Part shown: in pieces, positions 25,261 to 34,986 of the stretch | How positions within the stretch are numbered: the first letter of the stretch is position 1 | Layout of the letters: each line of letters begins with the position of its first letter | Assembly: GCA_002686085.1 (NCBI GenBank) | Contig: NZAC01000020.1 | Coordinates: forward strand, 42,783 to 79,161 | Length of the DNA stretch: 36,379 bases | Direction of reading: 5' to 3' | Source of the DNA: Roseibacillus sp. | Lineage (GTDB): Bacteria > Verrucomicrobiota > Verrucomicrobiia > Verrucomicrobiales > Akkermansiaceae | Position numbers and translations under genes: made by a program | The notes under the pieces: model-generated | Told to the model about the DNA's origin: nothing | Database searches by the model: none | Seen by the model: the letters and a program-made list of their open reading frames with translations, nothing else

Positions 25261-26121
25261 GTGATCCCGAGAAAAGCTGTTGTTACTGCGGCCAGTCCCA
25301 CGGAATACCATTTGCCCCTCCAGACGCTGGTGGATTCCGAGGGAGTAGCCAAGACCGCTTTGGCAATCATCCTTGATGATCTTTTCGCCTCCGGAATCGA
25401 TTCCGCGGCAGTGGTGATATATCCGGGAACTCGTGACATCTTCCTGCGTGCTGCAGGAGAGCATGCGGATCGGCTTACTCTGATAGAGCAGGAGGCTCCT
25501 CGGGGATACGGCCACGCGGTATGGAGTGCGCATGAATTCACGGGAGATGATCCCTTTGTCCTGCTGGTAGGGGATCACCTCTACCTCAGTAATGATGGGC
25601 CATCCTGCGTAAGCCAGATGCTGAAAGTGGCGTCAGATCATGAAGGCTGTATTTCGGCAGTCAACCCGACTCACGAGAGTCAACTGCGCTATTATGGAGC
25701 TGTGGCGGCTAGCCGGGTGCCGGTATCGCCATCCCTGTTTGAGGTTCACGATGTGATCGAGAAGCCGACTCCGACGCTCGCTGAGCAGGAATTGATCGTG
25801 CCCGGATTAAGGGCCGGGAATTATCTGTGCTTCTTCGGGATGCATCTTCTCACCTCCAGGGTCATGGAGCATCTCGGCCGGGAAGTAACCCGGATTGAAG
25901 AGGGACAAAAGCTCGGGCTCTCTTCTACCCTGGCGGTTATCGCTGCGGAGAAAAAATACCTCGCTGTAGAGCTCGCGGGCCAGCGCTTCAATATCGGGGA
26001 GCGCTATGGGCTCCTAAGGGCTCAGCTTTCTCTCGCGCTGGCGGGCCCTCACCGTGATGAAGTGCTCACCGATATAATTGAGATTACGGCTCACTCTCGC
26101 CCCGCATGTCCAAGCTCCTGA
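25261..26121 (+). CDS. GalU-like nucleotidyltransferase with an altered nucleotide-binding loop
   Basis: 286 residues, the size of GalU/RfbA-type enzymes, which make NDP-sugars from a sugar-1-phosphate and NTP. EQEAPRGYGHAVWSA (76-90), LLVGDHLYL (101-109, Asp105 for metal) and VIEKPTP match GalU, and GNYLCFFGMHLL resembles the sugar-binding strand. However, the opening KAVVTAASPTEYHLP lacks the GxGTRxxP loop that binds the nucleotide in GalU, so the protein may be inactive, regulatory or specific for another substrate. Start GTG 25261; no ATG is available in frame. It overlaps the next gene by 16 bases, which indicates tight co-expression and a related job. Confidence 0.8.
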   Translation: MIPRKAVVTAASPTEYHLPLQTLVDSEGVAKTALAIILDDLFASGIDSAAVVIYPGTRDIFLRAAGEHADRLTLIEQEAPRGYGHAVWSAHEFTGDDPFVLLVGDHLYLSNDGPSCVSQMLKVASDHEGCISAVNPTHESQLRYYGAVAASRVPVSPSLFEVHDVIEKPTPTLAEQELIVPGLRAGNYLCFFGMHLLTSRVMEHLGREVTRIEEGQKLGLSSTLAVIAAEKKYLAVELAGQRFNIGERYGLLRAQLSLALAGPHRDEVLTDIIEITAHSRPACPSS

Positions 26122-29100
26122 CAATTATTTCAAGCGAGGAGCCCGAGGTTCGCAATACAGCACTGGCAGAGGTTTGCGTGAAGCTCACCGTGTCAGAGCT
26201 CATGGACGAGTGTGTCGCCCTCGACCGGTTCCGCAGAGAAAGTGAAAACCTTTACGAAAGAGTAAGGGCTCTCTGTTTTCTCTCTGCGATTCATCGCCAC
26301 CACCTTCCTCCGCTATTGCCGGCTGCAAAAACAGGCCGTATCCCGGCAGCGGGGACCGATCTTCTTCTGCAGCGGCGATTTGCCGAAGCCATCGATGTAT
26401 TTCACTTGGCGGTTGCGGAGCAAGGAGCCTGTGGGGCGCTGTCATCTGCCCTTGCCCACGGGTATCATGAACTGGCTTTTCATGCTCTGGGCGCTCAGGT
26501 GCGCAAGGCGGTCCAGGAAATCAAAGGCAACCAATGGATGTTTCGAATGGGTCATCCCGCGGATCATCCTCTGATCGTTTCGGAGGAGCTTTTGGAGAGA
26601 AAACCTGATGGCTCCCGGAAAATACTCTGCGAGCGAACTCCCGTCCGGATGGACCTGTCCCACTCGGGGTGGTCGGATATCTTTTTTCTGGGGATGGATT
26701 ATCCAGAGGGCGCACAGGTTCTCAATATCTCCGTAGACCTTGGGGTCCACGGCAGGGAGGATCAGCCGGCTCCACCGATCGAGGTGCAGGTGCGAGTCAT
26801 CGATGAGCCAGTGATCACTCTGAGGTCCATAGATCTTAGGGCGTCGGCCCGGGTCGAAAGTCTGGGGGAGGTTTTTGATTTCGCTAAAGACGAACTGGGC
26901 CTGCTCAAAGCGGCGGTTATTGCCTCCGGAGTTGTGCCGCCGGGAATCGAGGGTTCTGGACAAAGTTTGGAATCTCTCCTGGAGCGAATGGTCGGTCCCG
27001 GGCGGGGCATTGAGTTGGTTTCCAGCGTTCGCGGAATCTCGAAGGGGTCGAGGTTGGCGGTTTCCACCAACCTTCTGGCGGCCCTCATTGCCGTTCTGAT
27101 GAGGTCAACCGGCCAAACCAGATCCCTCAGCGGGACTCTCAGTGAAAGCGAGAAACGCCTTGTATTGGCGAGGGCGGTTCTGGGGGAGTGGCTTGGTGGA
27201 TCGGGCGGCGGTTGGCAGGACTGCGGAGGAGTCTGGCCTGGAATCAAATTGATCTCGGGAGTCCCCGCGAGCGCGATGGACCCGGAGTTTCATGTTTCGC
27301 GTGGACGCCTGTTGCCTACTCACCATGTCTTTGATGAGGACGAGATCCCAAGGTCCGCTAGGAAAGCGCTGCGGGATTCGATTGTCCTTGTTCATGGTGG
27401 AATGACTCAGAATGTGGGCCCCATGCTCGAAATGGTGACTGAGAGGTATCTACTCCGCTCGGGGAAGGAATGGGCAGCACGCCTTGAGGCCTTGAGACTC
27501 CTTGATGAGGTGGTCTCCTGCCTGAAGAGGGGAGACATGAGGGGCCTTGGCCGGGCCACCACGAGAAATTTCCGAGGACCGCTTCAGACCATTCTCCCCT
27601 GGGCTACGAATCTTTACACGGAAACCCTGATCGAGCGTGTTGAGGAAAAGTTCGGGGATGATTTCTGGGGGTTCTGTATGTTCGGGGGAATGTCGGGAGG
27701 CGGAATGGGCTTTATCTTTGACCCAGCTCGGAAATCCGAGGCGCAGGACGCGATGGGGTGGATCATGAAGGAGGCCAAGGACCATCTTCAGACGGCTCTG
27801 CCCTTTGCGATGGACCCGGTGGTGTATGATTTCCAGATTAATGATACAGGGACAAGTGCGAAGCTTCTTGAAAGCGATAGGTCGCTTTCCGGGGAGGAGG
27901 AGCGTGCTCCTGACCCTGCTGGCAAGGGCGCCGGTCAGGCGGTCAATCAGGGACAGGCAACCGACACCCTGAGGACGCTTCTGGAGGAGAACGGCTTTGA
28001 TCGGGCAGCCCATGGCAGGCTGCGAGAAGATGTCATTTCCGGACGCGTCAGCCTGCAAAGCAACAGGCTGCCATCTACGGCTCGAATCGATGACGTCATT
28101 TCCGGGGATGTCGTGGACTGCACGGCAGGGAGCGAAAACTTGTCGAGGGAGAGCTCCGAGGTTGGAGAGGCTGCCATTGCTGGAGGAGAGATTGCAGTAG
28201 TCACTCTCGCTGCGGGTGCAGCCTCGAGGTGGACCGGTGGCGCGGGAACCTGCAAGGCTCTTAATCCTTTTGCTTCGCTGGGTGGAAGGCACCGGACCTT
28301 CCTCGAGGTTCATCTTGCCAAGTCCCGAAAGACGGGATCGAACCTTGGGGTGGAAATCCCGCACGTATTTACTACCTCCTATCTCACCCATGGGCCCACC
28401 CGAAGATTTCTGGATGAGGTCTCCCGTTATAATTACGAAGGGCCCCTTTTCCTGTCTCCTGGCCGAACAGTAGGGCTGAGAATGATTCCCACGGTGCGGG
28501 ACTTGAAGTTCGCTTGGGAAGAGCTTCCCGAACAGCAGCTCGACCCTCAGCAGCAGAAGTTACGGGATTCCGTGCGCTCTGGCATGATTGATTGGGCGCG
28601 GGCGACGGGCGAGGCTCAGGATTATACGGACAACTTACCTGCCCAGTGCCTCCATCCCATGGGCCATTTCTATGAGGTTCCTAATCTTCTTCTTAATGGG
28701 ACCTTGCGGGCGCTTCTGCAGGAACGCCCACAGTTGAAGACCTTGCTTGTCCACAACGTGGATACTTTGGGAGCTTTTGTGGACCCTGCGATATTGGGCA
28801 CTCATCTCAAGAGCGGGCGGGGAATTACCCTTGAGGTCATAAGCCGGCAACTGGCTGACCGGGGTGGAGGGTTGGCCCGGGTGGATGGGAAGCTCCGGCT
28901 TGTAGAGGGTCTGGCAATGCCACAATCCTACTCTGAGTATGGGCTGTCCTATTTCAACTCCATGACGAGCTGGGTGGATCTTGATCAGTATTTGTCTCTC
29001 CTTGGACTCGATCGCGAGTCCGTTCTTGTCAACGACCGGGATCAGATGGGAGAAGCCATTCGGGCTCTTGTGGAGCGTATGCCGACCTATCTCACCCTCA

Positions 29101-29318
29101 AGGAGGTCAAGAGAGGATCGGGCAGTGGCCAACCGGGGGTGTTCCCTGTTGCCCAAGTGGAACATTTATGGGGTGACCTGACGACCTTGCCCGAGTCTAA
29201 CTGCGGGTATCTTCTGGTCGACAGGCAGCGTGGTCGACAACTCAAGAGCCCCGCTGAGTTGGATGAATGGGTTTCTCAGTCCGCAGCGCACCTTGAGGGT
29301 CTGTGCGCATGGAGTTGA
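26106..29318 (+). CDS. Bifunctional protein: fucokinase-type GHMP sugar kinase fused to UDPGP-type nucleotidyltransferase
   Basis: 1070 residues. Residues 1-140 are helical and unrecognised. Residues 175-580 match the fucokinase branch of GHMP kinases: RTPVRMDLSHSGWSDI (178-192), KGSRLAVSTN as the ATP loop (313-322), GGGWQDCGGVWPGIK (367-381) and MFGGMSGGGMGFIF (525-538). A linker of about 100 residues follows. Residues 695-1050 resemble the UDP-glucose/UDP-sugar pyrophosphorylase family (UDPGP): VVTLAAGAASRWTGGAGTCK (698-717) as the nucleotide loop and LLVHNVDTLGA (880-890) as the metal/nucleotide Asp site. The pairing predicts sugar to sugar-1-phosphate to NDP-sugar in one polypeptide, in the cytoplasm. 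Bacteroides-type Fkp has the reverse order. The sugar and nucleotide are not determined by sequence. ATG 26106 overlaps the upstream gene. Confidence 0.82.
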   Translation: MSKLLTIISSEEPEVRNTALAEVCVKLTVSELMDECVALDRFRRESENLYERVRALCFLSAIHRHHLPPLLPAAKTGRIPAAGTDLLLQRRFAEAIDVFHLAVAEQGACGALSSALAHGYHELAFHALGAQVRKAVQEIKGNQWMFRMGHPADHPLIVSEELLERKPDGSRKILCERTPVRMDLSHSGWSDIFFLGMDYPEGAQVLNISVDLGVHGREDQPAPPIEVQVRVIDEPVITLRSIDLRASARVESLGEVFDFAKDELGLLKAAVIASGVVPPGIEGSGQSLESLLERMVGPGRGIELVSSVRGISKGSRLAVSTNLLAALIAVLMRSTGQTRSLSGTLSESEKRLVLARAVLGEWLGGSGGGWQDCGGVWPGIKLISGVPASAMDPEFHVSRGRLLPTHHVFDEDEIPRSARKALRDSIVLVHGGMTQNVGPMLEMVTERYLLRSGKEWAARLEALRLLDEVVSCLKRGDMRGLGRATTRNFRGPLQTILPWATNLYTETLIERVEEKFGDDFWGFCMFGGMSGGGMGFIFDPARKSEAQDAMGWIMKEAKDHLQTALPFAMDPVVYDFQINDTGTSAKLLESDRSLSGEEERAPDPAGKGAGQAVNQGQATDTLRTLLEENGFDRAAHGRLREDVISGRVSLQSNRLPSTARIDDVISGDVVDCTAGSENLSRESSEVGEAAIAGGEIAVVTLAAGAASRWTGGAGTCKALNPFASLGGRHRTFLEVHLAKSRKTGSNLGVEIPHVFTTSYLTHGPTRRFLDEVSRYNYEGPLFLSPGRTVGLRMIPTVRDLKFAWEELPEQQLDPQQQKLRDSVRSGMIDWARATGEAQDYTDNLPAQCLHPMGHFYEVPNLLLNGTLRALLQERPQLKTLLVHNVDTLGAFVDPAILGTHLKSGRGITLEVISRQLADRGGGLARVDGKLRLVEGLAMPQSYSEYGLSYFNSMTSWVDLDQYLSLLGLDRESVLVNDRDQMGEAIRALVERMPTYLTLKEVKRGSGSGQPGVFPVAQVEHLWGDLTTLPESNCGYLLVDRQRGRQLKSPAELDEWVSQSAAHLEGLCAWS

Positions 29319-29324
29319 GGGGCC

Positions 29325-30836
29325 TTACCGCAATTCTGGGATCGGATCCGTGGGCTGAATAGGCTTCCCTTCCCACGTAGTTGCTCCCGTAGACTTTTCG
29401 TAAGTCAGAACTCGGTGGGCAGAACCGGCTGCCGGCCTGCGATTCACAGAGGGAATCCACTGTGCCATTTGGTCTGCCCGTCTACGCGCCGCGGTGTTCT
29501 TCCCCTTATCGCCCGGAGAAAGAAGGTTGCTCCACTCGTTGGGGTCCTTGGCCATGTCGTAAAGCTCCTCGGATCCATCCGCATAGCGGATATATCGCCA
29601 GTTCTCGGTCCGGATAGCGTGGTTGTCATGGTTGTGGGTTGTGATGGCGGGCCACTTACGAGGCGCCTCAGCATTTTTGAGCTGTGGAACGAGAGAGTGT
29701 CCTTCAAGGGTGTCGTTGGAGGGAAAGTCCAGCAGGTCGACAAGGGTGGGGTAGATGTCGAGGAGCTCAGCAGGCTTCTTGCAAACCTGCCCACTTTTGA
29801 TTCCAGGTCCTGCGAAGATCAGCGGAACTCTGGTCCCGTCGTCCCACAGGGTATTCTTGCCTGTAATTTCTTTTTCTCCGATATGATACCCATGGTCAGA
29901 CCAGAGGACGACGATAGTGTTTTTTTCCAGGCCGCTTGTCCTGAGTGTTTCAAGAAGTCTCTCCACTTGAGCGTCTATAAAGGTGGTGCACGCCAAGTAG
30001 GAACGAGTGAGATTATGCCATTGATTAGTATCCTCAAGAAATTGAAGTCGTGGCTCTGGTAGTCGCCAATGGAGGTTCCAGGAGAATCGGGGCGTATCTG
30101 CGCGGTCACTGGGCTGGATCGCGGGAAGTTGCAACTGATCGAGAGGATGAAGATTCATCCACTTTTCCGTGGCATAGCAGGGAACATGGGGAAGGAAGAA
30201 CCCAGTGGCGAGAAAAAGAGGGGTTTCCTGATTCGATTCCGCATATCTTTTAATTCGCTCGACGGCCCAGCTCGCGACCTGGTAGTCGCCCTTGTCCTCA
30301 TCCTTGTGGGGAAAGAGCCCCCAGTCCATCAGGCGGTGTGGCTGCGGGGTCTTAACAAGTTTCTCCGAGGGGAAGGGCTTGCCCGATGCTCCGGGGCCAA
30401 CTTCATTCCACTCTGCGTGAGGTTTTTCGATCGAGCGCCCAGAGCGGCCATGATAAATCTTTCCTGTCATGGCGGTGTGGTAATTCCCATGACGATTAAA
30501 ATACTGGGGAAGGGTTTCCGTCTTCGCGAATTCAGGAAGTTTACGAAACCATGGAGCGAGGCCATAAACTCCGGTCGTACTTGGGCGCAGCCCGGTCATT
30601 ACACTGGTCCTCGATGGATTACATAGAGGCGACTGGCAGTGCGCGTTGGCAAACACAGTTCCCCGTTTTGCCAGAGCATCGATATTTGGTGTCAAGGCCT
30701 GAGGATGTCCGCCCAAGCACCCAATCCAGTCGTTCTGATCGTCAATGGCGATCATGAGGATGTTTGGTTGATCGGCGGCGCCCAGAGAGCGAACGATGGA
30801 ATACAGAAGGAAGAGAGTAAGAGGAATGAACTTCAT
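29325..30836 (-). CDS. Sulfatase, iduronate-2-sulfatase-like (CNPSR), paralogue of 22276-23700
   Basis: 503 residues from ATG 30836; signal peptide MKFIPLTLFLLYSIVRSLGA. MIAIDDQNDWIGCLGGHP (Asp32-33), LCNPSRTSVMTGLRP (formylglycine Cys72), TGKIYHGR and SDHGYHIGEKEITGK place it in the iduronate-2-sulfatase-like family. The RYIRYADGSEELYDMAKDPN block matches its paralogue at 22276-23700. An extra C-terminal tail of about 40 residues follows. It is 12 bases downstream of another sulfatase, and its end is six bases from the convergent kinase fusion gene. It would act outside the cytoplasm on a sulfated sugar. Confidence 0.94.
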   Translation of the reverse strand: MKFIPLTLFLLYSIVRSLGAADQPNILMIAIDDQNDWIGCLGGHPQALTPNIDALAKRGTVFANAHCQSPLCNPSRTSVMTGLRPSTTGVYGLAPWFRKLPEFAKTETLPQYFNRHGNYHTAMTGKIYHGRSGRSIEKPHAEWNEVGPGASGKPFPSEKLVKTPQPHRLMDWGLFPHKDEDKGDYQVASWAVERIKRYAESNQETPLFLATGFFLPHVPCYATEKWMNLHPLDQLQLPAIQPSDRADTPRFSWNLHWRLPEPRLQFLEDTNQWHNLTRSYLACTTFIDAQVERLLETLRTSGLEKNTIVVLWSDHGYHIGEKEITGKNTLWDDGTRVPLIFAGPGIKSGQVCKKPAELLDIYPTLVDLLDFPSNDTLEGHSLVPQLKNAEAPRKWPAITTHNHDNHAIRTENWRYIRYADGSEELYDMAKDPNEWSNLLSPGDKGKNTAARRRADQMAQWIPSVNRRPAAGSAHRVLTYEKSTGATTWEGKPIQPTDPIPELR

Positions 30837-30848
30837 TGTCCTTGGTGT

Positions 30849-32324
30849 TCAGTTAAGTTTGGAGTCGAGCTTTTCTCCGAGTTCCCGAACTCGGTCTGGC
30901 AAGGCCTCGGCGATGTTTTTTGTCTCCCCGGGATCGACCTCATGGTCATAAAGCTCGATATGGGAGACCTTGCCATTGCGGGAATGGCGAATCAGGCGAA
31001 AGCGGTGGGTGCGGATCGTCTCGGCCCCACCCCTATAGGAAATGGCCATTCGTGCTGGCGCGGCGGGATCATCCAGATAGGGCCGCAGAGATGCGCCTGC
31101 CAGCCCTTTGGGCGGTTGTAAGCCTGCGAGGTCGCAGAGCGTTGGAAAGATGTCCACGGTTTCCACGATGGCTGGAGAGGTCTTGCCGCGGCCAGTTTTC
31201 ATCCGAGGGTCTACGACGATGAGGGGAGAGCGAAGAGATTCTTCAAAGAGGGAGTGCTTGCCCCAGATAGCGTGTTCTCCAAGGTGCCAGCCATGGTCAC
31301 CCCAGAGCAGAATAATGGTCTGATCGGCCTTTCCGTGCTTCTCAAGACCCGCGATCAGGCGCCCCACAAGAGCATCCGCATAAGAGACACATCCAGCATA
31401 ATGTTTGCGGACCGTATCCGCAAAATCGTGGTCATTCCGAGGATCGCGGTTCCACCGGTTGTACTTCATGAACTCCCCACTTCCATGCCAGGTTGTCTTT
31501 CCCGACGGTTTGGCCGCGTGCGGGATCGCAGGCAGGGAAACATCGTCGTAAAGTTTCACGTAACGAGCCGGAGCTCCAAATGGAAGATGCGGGCGAAGGA
31601 ACCCAACTGCCAGGAAGAAGGGGTTCTTTTCACCGGATAGTTTCTCTAATTGGGTAAGCGCTTCTTCAATAGTAGGCCCATCCGGATAGGTGCTGTCGTC
31701 ACCGTCGAAGGCCTGTACCACGTCCATTTCTTTCGCATTGCCTCGAATCTCTCCATTTGCCTGCCCGTGCATCAGCCCACGAGGGTGTTGCCATGGTCCG
31801 CTCGGGCAGAGGTGTCTGGTCCACGCTCCCGGCATTTCTGGTTTGCTATCATCGTTCCAATCTTTACCCCCCCGGCCCCCGGGATGGTGAGAGACCTTTC
31901 CCACCGAAACCGTGGTGTAGCCGTTGCGGCGGAACCAGGCGGGCATGTTGCTGGTGCGAATCATTTTGTTGTTACCCTGGCGGAACAGTGCGCCATTATC
32001 TCGTGGTCCGTATCTACCAGTGAGCAGGGTGTAGCGGGAGGCTCCGCAGGTGGGGGCTTGAACGTAGTGCCGGGTGAAGGCACGGCCCTCCCGGGCGAGG
32101 GCATCGATATTGGGGGAGTGGATATACCCGGCGCCGAAGCATTTGAGCTCAGGGCGGAGGTCATCGATACAGATGAGAAGGACGTTGGGCCGCTCGGAGG
32201 CCGCAATCAGGGGCACTGTGAAAAGAAGAGCGAGCAGGCCCTGGCAGCTGAAGAGCGAAAGAGGCCGCCTTTTCAAGTGAGAGTTAAAGTTGGGAGCGTC
32301 CATCGAACTGAGGCATGATTTCAT
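30849..32324 (-). CDS. Sulfatase, CGASR type, translationally coupled
   Basis: 491 residues from ATG 32324, whose ATGA overlaps the stop of the serine hydrolase gene; this overlap favours this start over ATG 32303. A signal peptide with a long basic lead (h-region about 27-41, ending IAASERP) follows. [17 protein letters not shown] (Asp54-55), [16 protein letters not shown] (formylglycine Cys93, C-x-A-x-R) and [18 protein letters not shown] mark the active site; the pattern is of the iduronate-2-sulfatase/choline-sulfatase-like branch. [16 protein letters not shown] closes the domain. It is in the middle of the five-gene run from 36379 to 29325. Confidence 0.93.
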   Translation of the reverse strand: MKSCLSSMDAPNFNSHLKRRPLSLFSCQGLLALLFTVPLIAASERPNVLLICIDDLRPELKCFGAGYIHSPNIDALAREGRAFTRHYVQAPTCGASRYTLLTGRYGPRDNGALFRQGNNKMIRTSNMPAWFRRNGYTTVSVGKVSHHPGGRGGKDWNDDSKPEMPGAWTRHLCPSGPWQHPRGLMHGQANGEIRGNAKEMDVVQAFDGDDSTYPDGPTIEEALTQLEKLSGEKNPFFLAVGFLRPHLPFGAPARYVKLYDDVSLPAIPHAAKPSGKTTWHGSGEFMKYNRWNRDPRNDHDFADTVRKHYAGCVSYADALVGRLIAGLEKHGKADQTIILLWGDHGWHLGEHAIWGKHSLFEESLRSPLIVVDPRMKTGRGKTSPAIVETVDIFPTLCDLAGLQPPKGLAGASLRPYLDDPAAPARMAISYRGGAETIRTHRFRLIRHSRNGKVSHIELYDHEVDPGETKNIAEALPDRVRELGEKLDSKLN

Positions 32325-33526
32325 TTCATAAACAGGGGCACAAGGTGTTCCAGTATCGCTTGCAGTGGTAGGCCGATCTTCCCCTTGTTATGGGCGGTAG
32401 CTACGGCTACGACATTTAATGCGGGGAAGGCTGCCATATACTGTCCTCCAGCGCCTATTCCACTTATCATATGGACACGTCGCCCAGCCGCTTTCTTTTG
32501 CCGGTTGTGGAAGTGGTAAAAATATCCTTCTCCCTGTTGGCTGCTCATGACGAGCTTCAGGTAATCAGCGGAGAGGAGCTGTTCGTTGCCATACCTGCCT
32601 CCTTGAATAAGCATGATGCCAAATTTCAATAAAGAGCGCGCAGTGAAGCTGCTGCCTGCTCCGCATTTGGGCAGACCGCAGGGCTGGTTATCCCAGTGGT
32701 AGACCGCCCCAACCTTCCCCGCTACTTCCCGGGCGATAAAATCCCGAGCCGTCCCGGGAGCAAGAATATCTACGATCATCATGATCAAGGACGGGTCTGT
32801 GCCGGTGTATCTGTACTGCTTTTTCCCTGGAGTGACAGGTTCGGTATTCTCAAATAGAGCCTGGAAGAATTTCTGGCGCTGGTATTTTCCACCAAGCGCT
32901 CTGGCGAAGTTCTTATCGGGGAAGCGCAAGCCCGATTTCATGGAGAGGGCGTCGCGCAGGGTAATAGTTTCGACTCCGGGTCTGATCTTCGAACGGTCTA
33001 TTTGTGGCATAAAACTGATGACCGGCTTGTCGAGATCATTGATGCGGAGGAGACCCAGCTGGATTGCACGGGCGAGGGTAATGGAGGTGAGGGTTTTGGT
33101 GATCGACATGGTGTAGTGAGGACCATCCACGCGTCCCCGGCGGTTATACATCTCGAAGATCAATCTGCCGTCCTTCCAGAGAAGGACGCTGTCGAGATTG
33201 GAGTATTTCCCCGCCTTATCGTCGTTGAGCAGGGCCTTGATGGCTTGCTCCGTGCCCGGACCGGTTAAAGCCCCTACCGGCAATCCGTCTCCAAGATCTT
33301 CGGGGGCATTGCTAACGTAAGGCTCATCAAGATAAGGAAGTTTTTGCTGCTCCGCATAGGTCTGAGCCCTCGGGTCTAAGCCACTGGGAAGCCGGGGAAG
33401 TTCGCTGGCGCGGAGGAGCGCTAGTGGGGCGACAATAGCAAGGAGAACCAATGGGAGAGACCTCGTAATCCGTGTAGATGCAATCTGAATTCCAGGAGCC
33501 TTTGCGATTATTCGAGGAGAGCTCAT
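32321..33526 (-). CDS. Serine hydrolase of the class C beta-lactamase / penicillin-binding fold
   Basis: 401 residues with an N-terminal hydrophobic segment ([17 protein letters not shown], about 24-40), so exported or anchored. The nucleophile motif SxxK is MSITKT (Ser141, Lys144); RYTGTD supplies the second-motif Tyr240; [12 protein letters not shown] is the third motif region. Proteins of this fold include esterases, peptidases and beta-lactamases; in this setting an esterase removing acyl groups from a glycan is the attractive guess, not proven. The gene overlaps both neighbours by four bases (ATGA), an arrangement that couples its translation to the sulfatases on both sides. Confidence 0.9.
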   Translation of the reverse strand: MSSPRIIAKAPGIQIASTRITRSLPLVLLAIVAPLALLRASELPRLPSGLDPRAQTYAEQQKLPYLDEPYVSNAPEDLGDGLPVGALTGPGTEQAIKALLNDDKAGKYSNLDSVLLWKDGRLIFEMYNRRGRVDGPHYTMSITKTLTSITLARAIQLGLLRINDLDKPVISFMPQIDRSKIRPGVETITLRDALSMKSGLRFPDKNFARALGGKYQRQKFFQALFENTEPVTPGKKQYRYTGTDPSLIMMIVDILAPGTARDFIAREVAGKVGAVYHWDNQPCGLPKCGAGSSFTARSLLKFGIMLIQGGRYGNEQLLSADYLKLVMSSQQGEGYFYHFHNRQKKAAGRRVHMISGIGAGGQYMAAFPALNVVAVATAHNKGKIGLPLQAILEHLVPLFMK

Positions 33527-34911
33527 TGTTTCAGCAGTCGCGGAGAGGCTTGTTCCACCCAGCCGGCCTTACGCTGGCCCTTCCCGGGCCGATCTACATC
33601 GCCAAGGTCCTCACGGGCGGCTTCCGCATGAGCAAGGAGCTGTTGGACGATATCCGGGTTTTCGGCAGCCACATTGTTGTCCTCATGGATATCCTTGGCC
33701 AAGTTATAGAGTGCGAGCGCTTTTTTTCCCTCGGGCTTTCCCCAGTTGCGCTTCTTGGAGTCCATTGCCACGAAAAGCTTCCAATCGCCTGAGCGTACGG
33801 CCTGTAACTGATCCATTTGGTAATAGAAGAACGCTTCGCGAGGGTGGTCCTGTGATTTGCCGCTGAGGATCGGCCAGATGTTTTTTCCATCAATGAGAGG
33901 GATCTTGGAGACCTCGCTACCGGAGATTGCGGCCGCTGTGGGTAGCAGGTCCATGGTGCAGGTGAGGGCTCCACTGGAGCTTCCAGCTGGAATTTTTCCA
34001 GGCCAGCGGACAAGGCAGGGAACTCGCATGCCGCCCTCATCGGTGCGTCCCTTCCGACCTCGCAGGGGCAGGTTGCTACCCTGTTTTTCTCTCGCGGAGC
34101 CGTTATCCGAGGTAAAGAGAACCAGAGTGTGTTTATCAATGCCTTCAGACTTGATGGTTTCGAACAGCTTTCCCATTGACCAGTCAATCTCCTGAACCCA
34201 ATCCCCGTAGGCTCCGCCCTTGCTGCTACCCTTGAATTTCTCCCCGGGCACGAGGGGGAGGTGTACCGCAGTATGAGGGAGGTAGAGGAAAAATGGGTTG
34301 CTGCTGTTAGACTTAATAAATTTTACGGCTTCTGCGGTATACTGTGCGGTAATCGTAGTTTCTTTTTGCACGCGGTCCCTGATCACGGTGAGATCTCGTA
34401 CGAGGGGCAAGGGGACTTCCTTGCGGTTCATGTCATTACTGTAGGGAATGCCGAAGTAATGGTCGAAGCCATGGTTGGTAGGCATGAAGTCCGGGTGATC
34501 TCCAAGATGCCATTTCCCGATACACATGGTGGAGTAATTCTGTTTCTTCAGGACTTCGGCAATGGTGACTTCTGCTGGATTTAGACCCTTACGCGCCGCA
34601 GGAAAGAGCACACAAAGATTTTGTTCGTCGACATGCATGTTGACCCGGCGCGGATAACAGCCGGTCATGAGGCTGGAGCGCGACGGGGTGCAGACGGGGC
34701 AGGTAGAATAAAAGTCAGTGAGCCGCATGCCTTCCCGGGCCATCTGGTCAAGGACGGGCGTAGCGTGCTTCTTGGCTCCGAAGGGCCCGATGTCGGCATA
34801 GCCAAGGTCATCGCAGAAGACGATAATGATATTAGGTTTCCGTTCGGCGGCCTGAACGAGAGGGGTAAAAACGAAAAGGGAAAAGAGAGAGAAAAAATAG
34901 ACGACTTTCAT
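33523..34911 (-). CDS. Sulfatase, arylsulfatase A / N-acetylgalactosamine-6-sulfatase-like
   Basis: 462 residues from ATG 34911, where a signal peptide begins (KVVYFFSLFSLFVFTPLVQA); an ATG ten codons upstream is possible. VFCDDLGYADIGPFG (Asp34-35), PVCTPSRSSLMTGCYPRR (formylglycine Cys74, C-x-P-x-R), CIGKWHLGD and TSDNGSAREKQG all fit arylsulfatase A-like enzymes, with RKGRTDEGGMRVP after the usual loop. All catalytic motifs are intact. It overlaps the serine hydrolase gene by four bases and lies 75 bases after the truncated sulfatase. It should act on sulfated sugars outside the cytoplasm. Confidence 0.94.
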   Translation of the reverse strand: MKVVYFFSLFSLFVFTPLVQAAERKPNIIIVFCDDLGYADIGPFGAKKHATPVLDQMAREGMRLTDFYSTCPVCTPSRSSLMTGCYPRRVNMHVDEQNLCVLFPAARKGLNPAEVTIAEVLKKQNYSTMCIGKWHLGDHPDFMPTNHGFDHYFGIPYSNDMNRKEVPLPLVRDLTVIRDRVQKETTITAQYTAEAVKFIKSNSSNPFFLYLPHTAVHLPLVPGEKFKGSSKGGAYGDWVQEIDWSMGKLFETIKSEGIDKHTLVLFTSDNGSAREKQGSNLPLRGRKGRTDEGGMRVPCLVRWPGKIPAGSSSGALTCTMDLLPTAAAISGSEVSKIPLIDGKNIWPILSGKSQDHPREAFFYYQMDQLQAVRSGDWKLFVAMDSKKRNWGKPEGKKALALYNLAKDIHEDNNVAAENPDIVQQLLAHAEAAREDLGDVDRPGKGQRKAGWVEQASPRLLKQ

Positions 34912-34986
34912 AAACGGGGGGAGGGCAGAAAAGTTTCTCATGAGGGCTGTAGAAGGCAGGAGGTAAACCGCAGGGGGAAGAGTGAG

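Noticed and set aside
27450-28391. Minus-strand open frame of 313 codons opposite the kinase fusion gene
   Set aside because: No recognisable domain, composition unlike a real protein, and it sits inside a gene with motifs on both sides.
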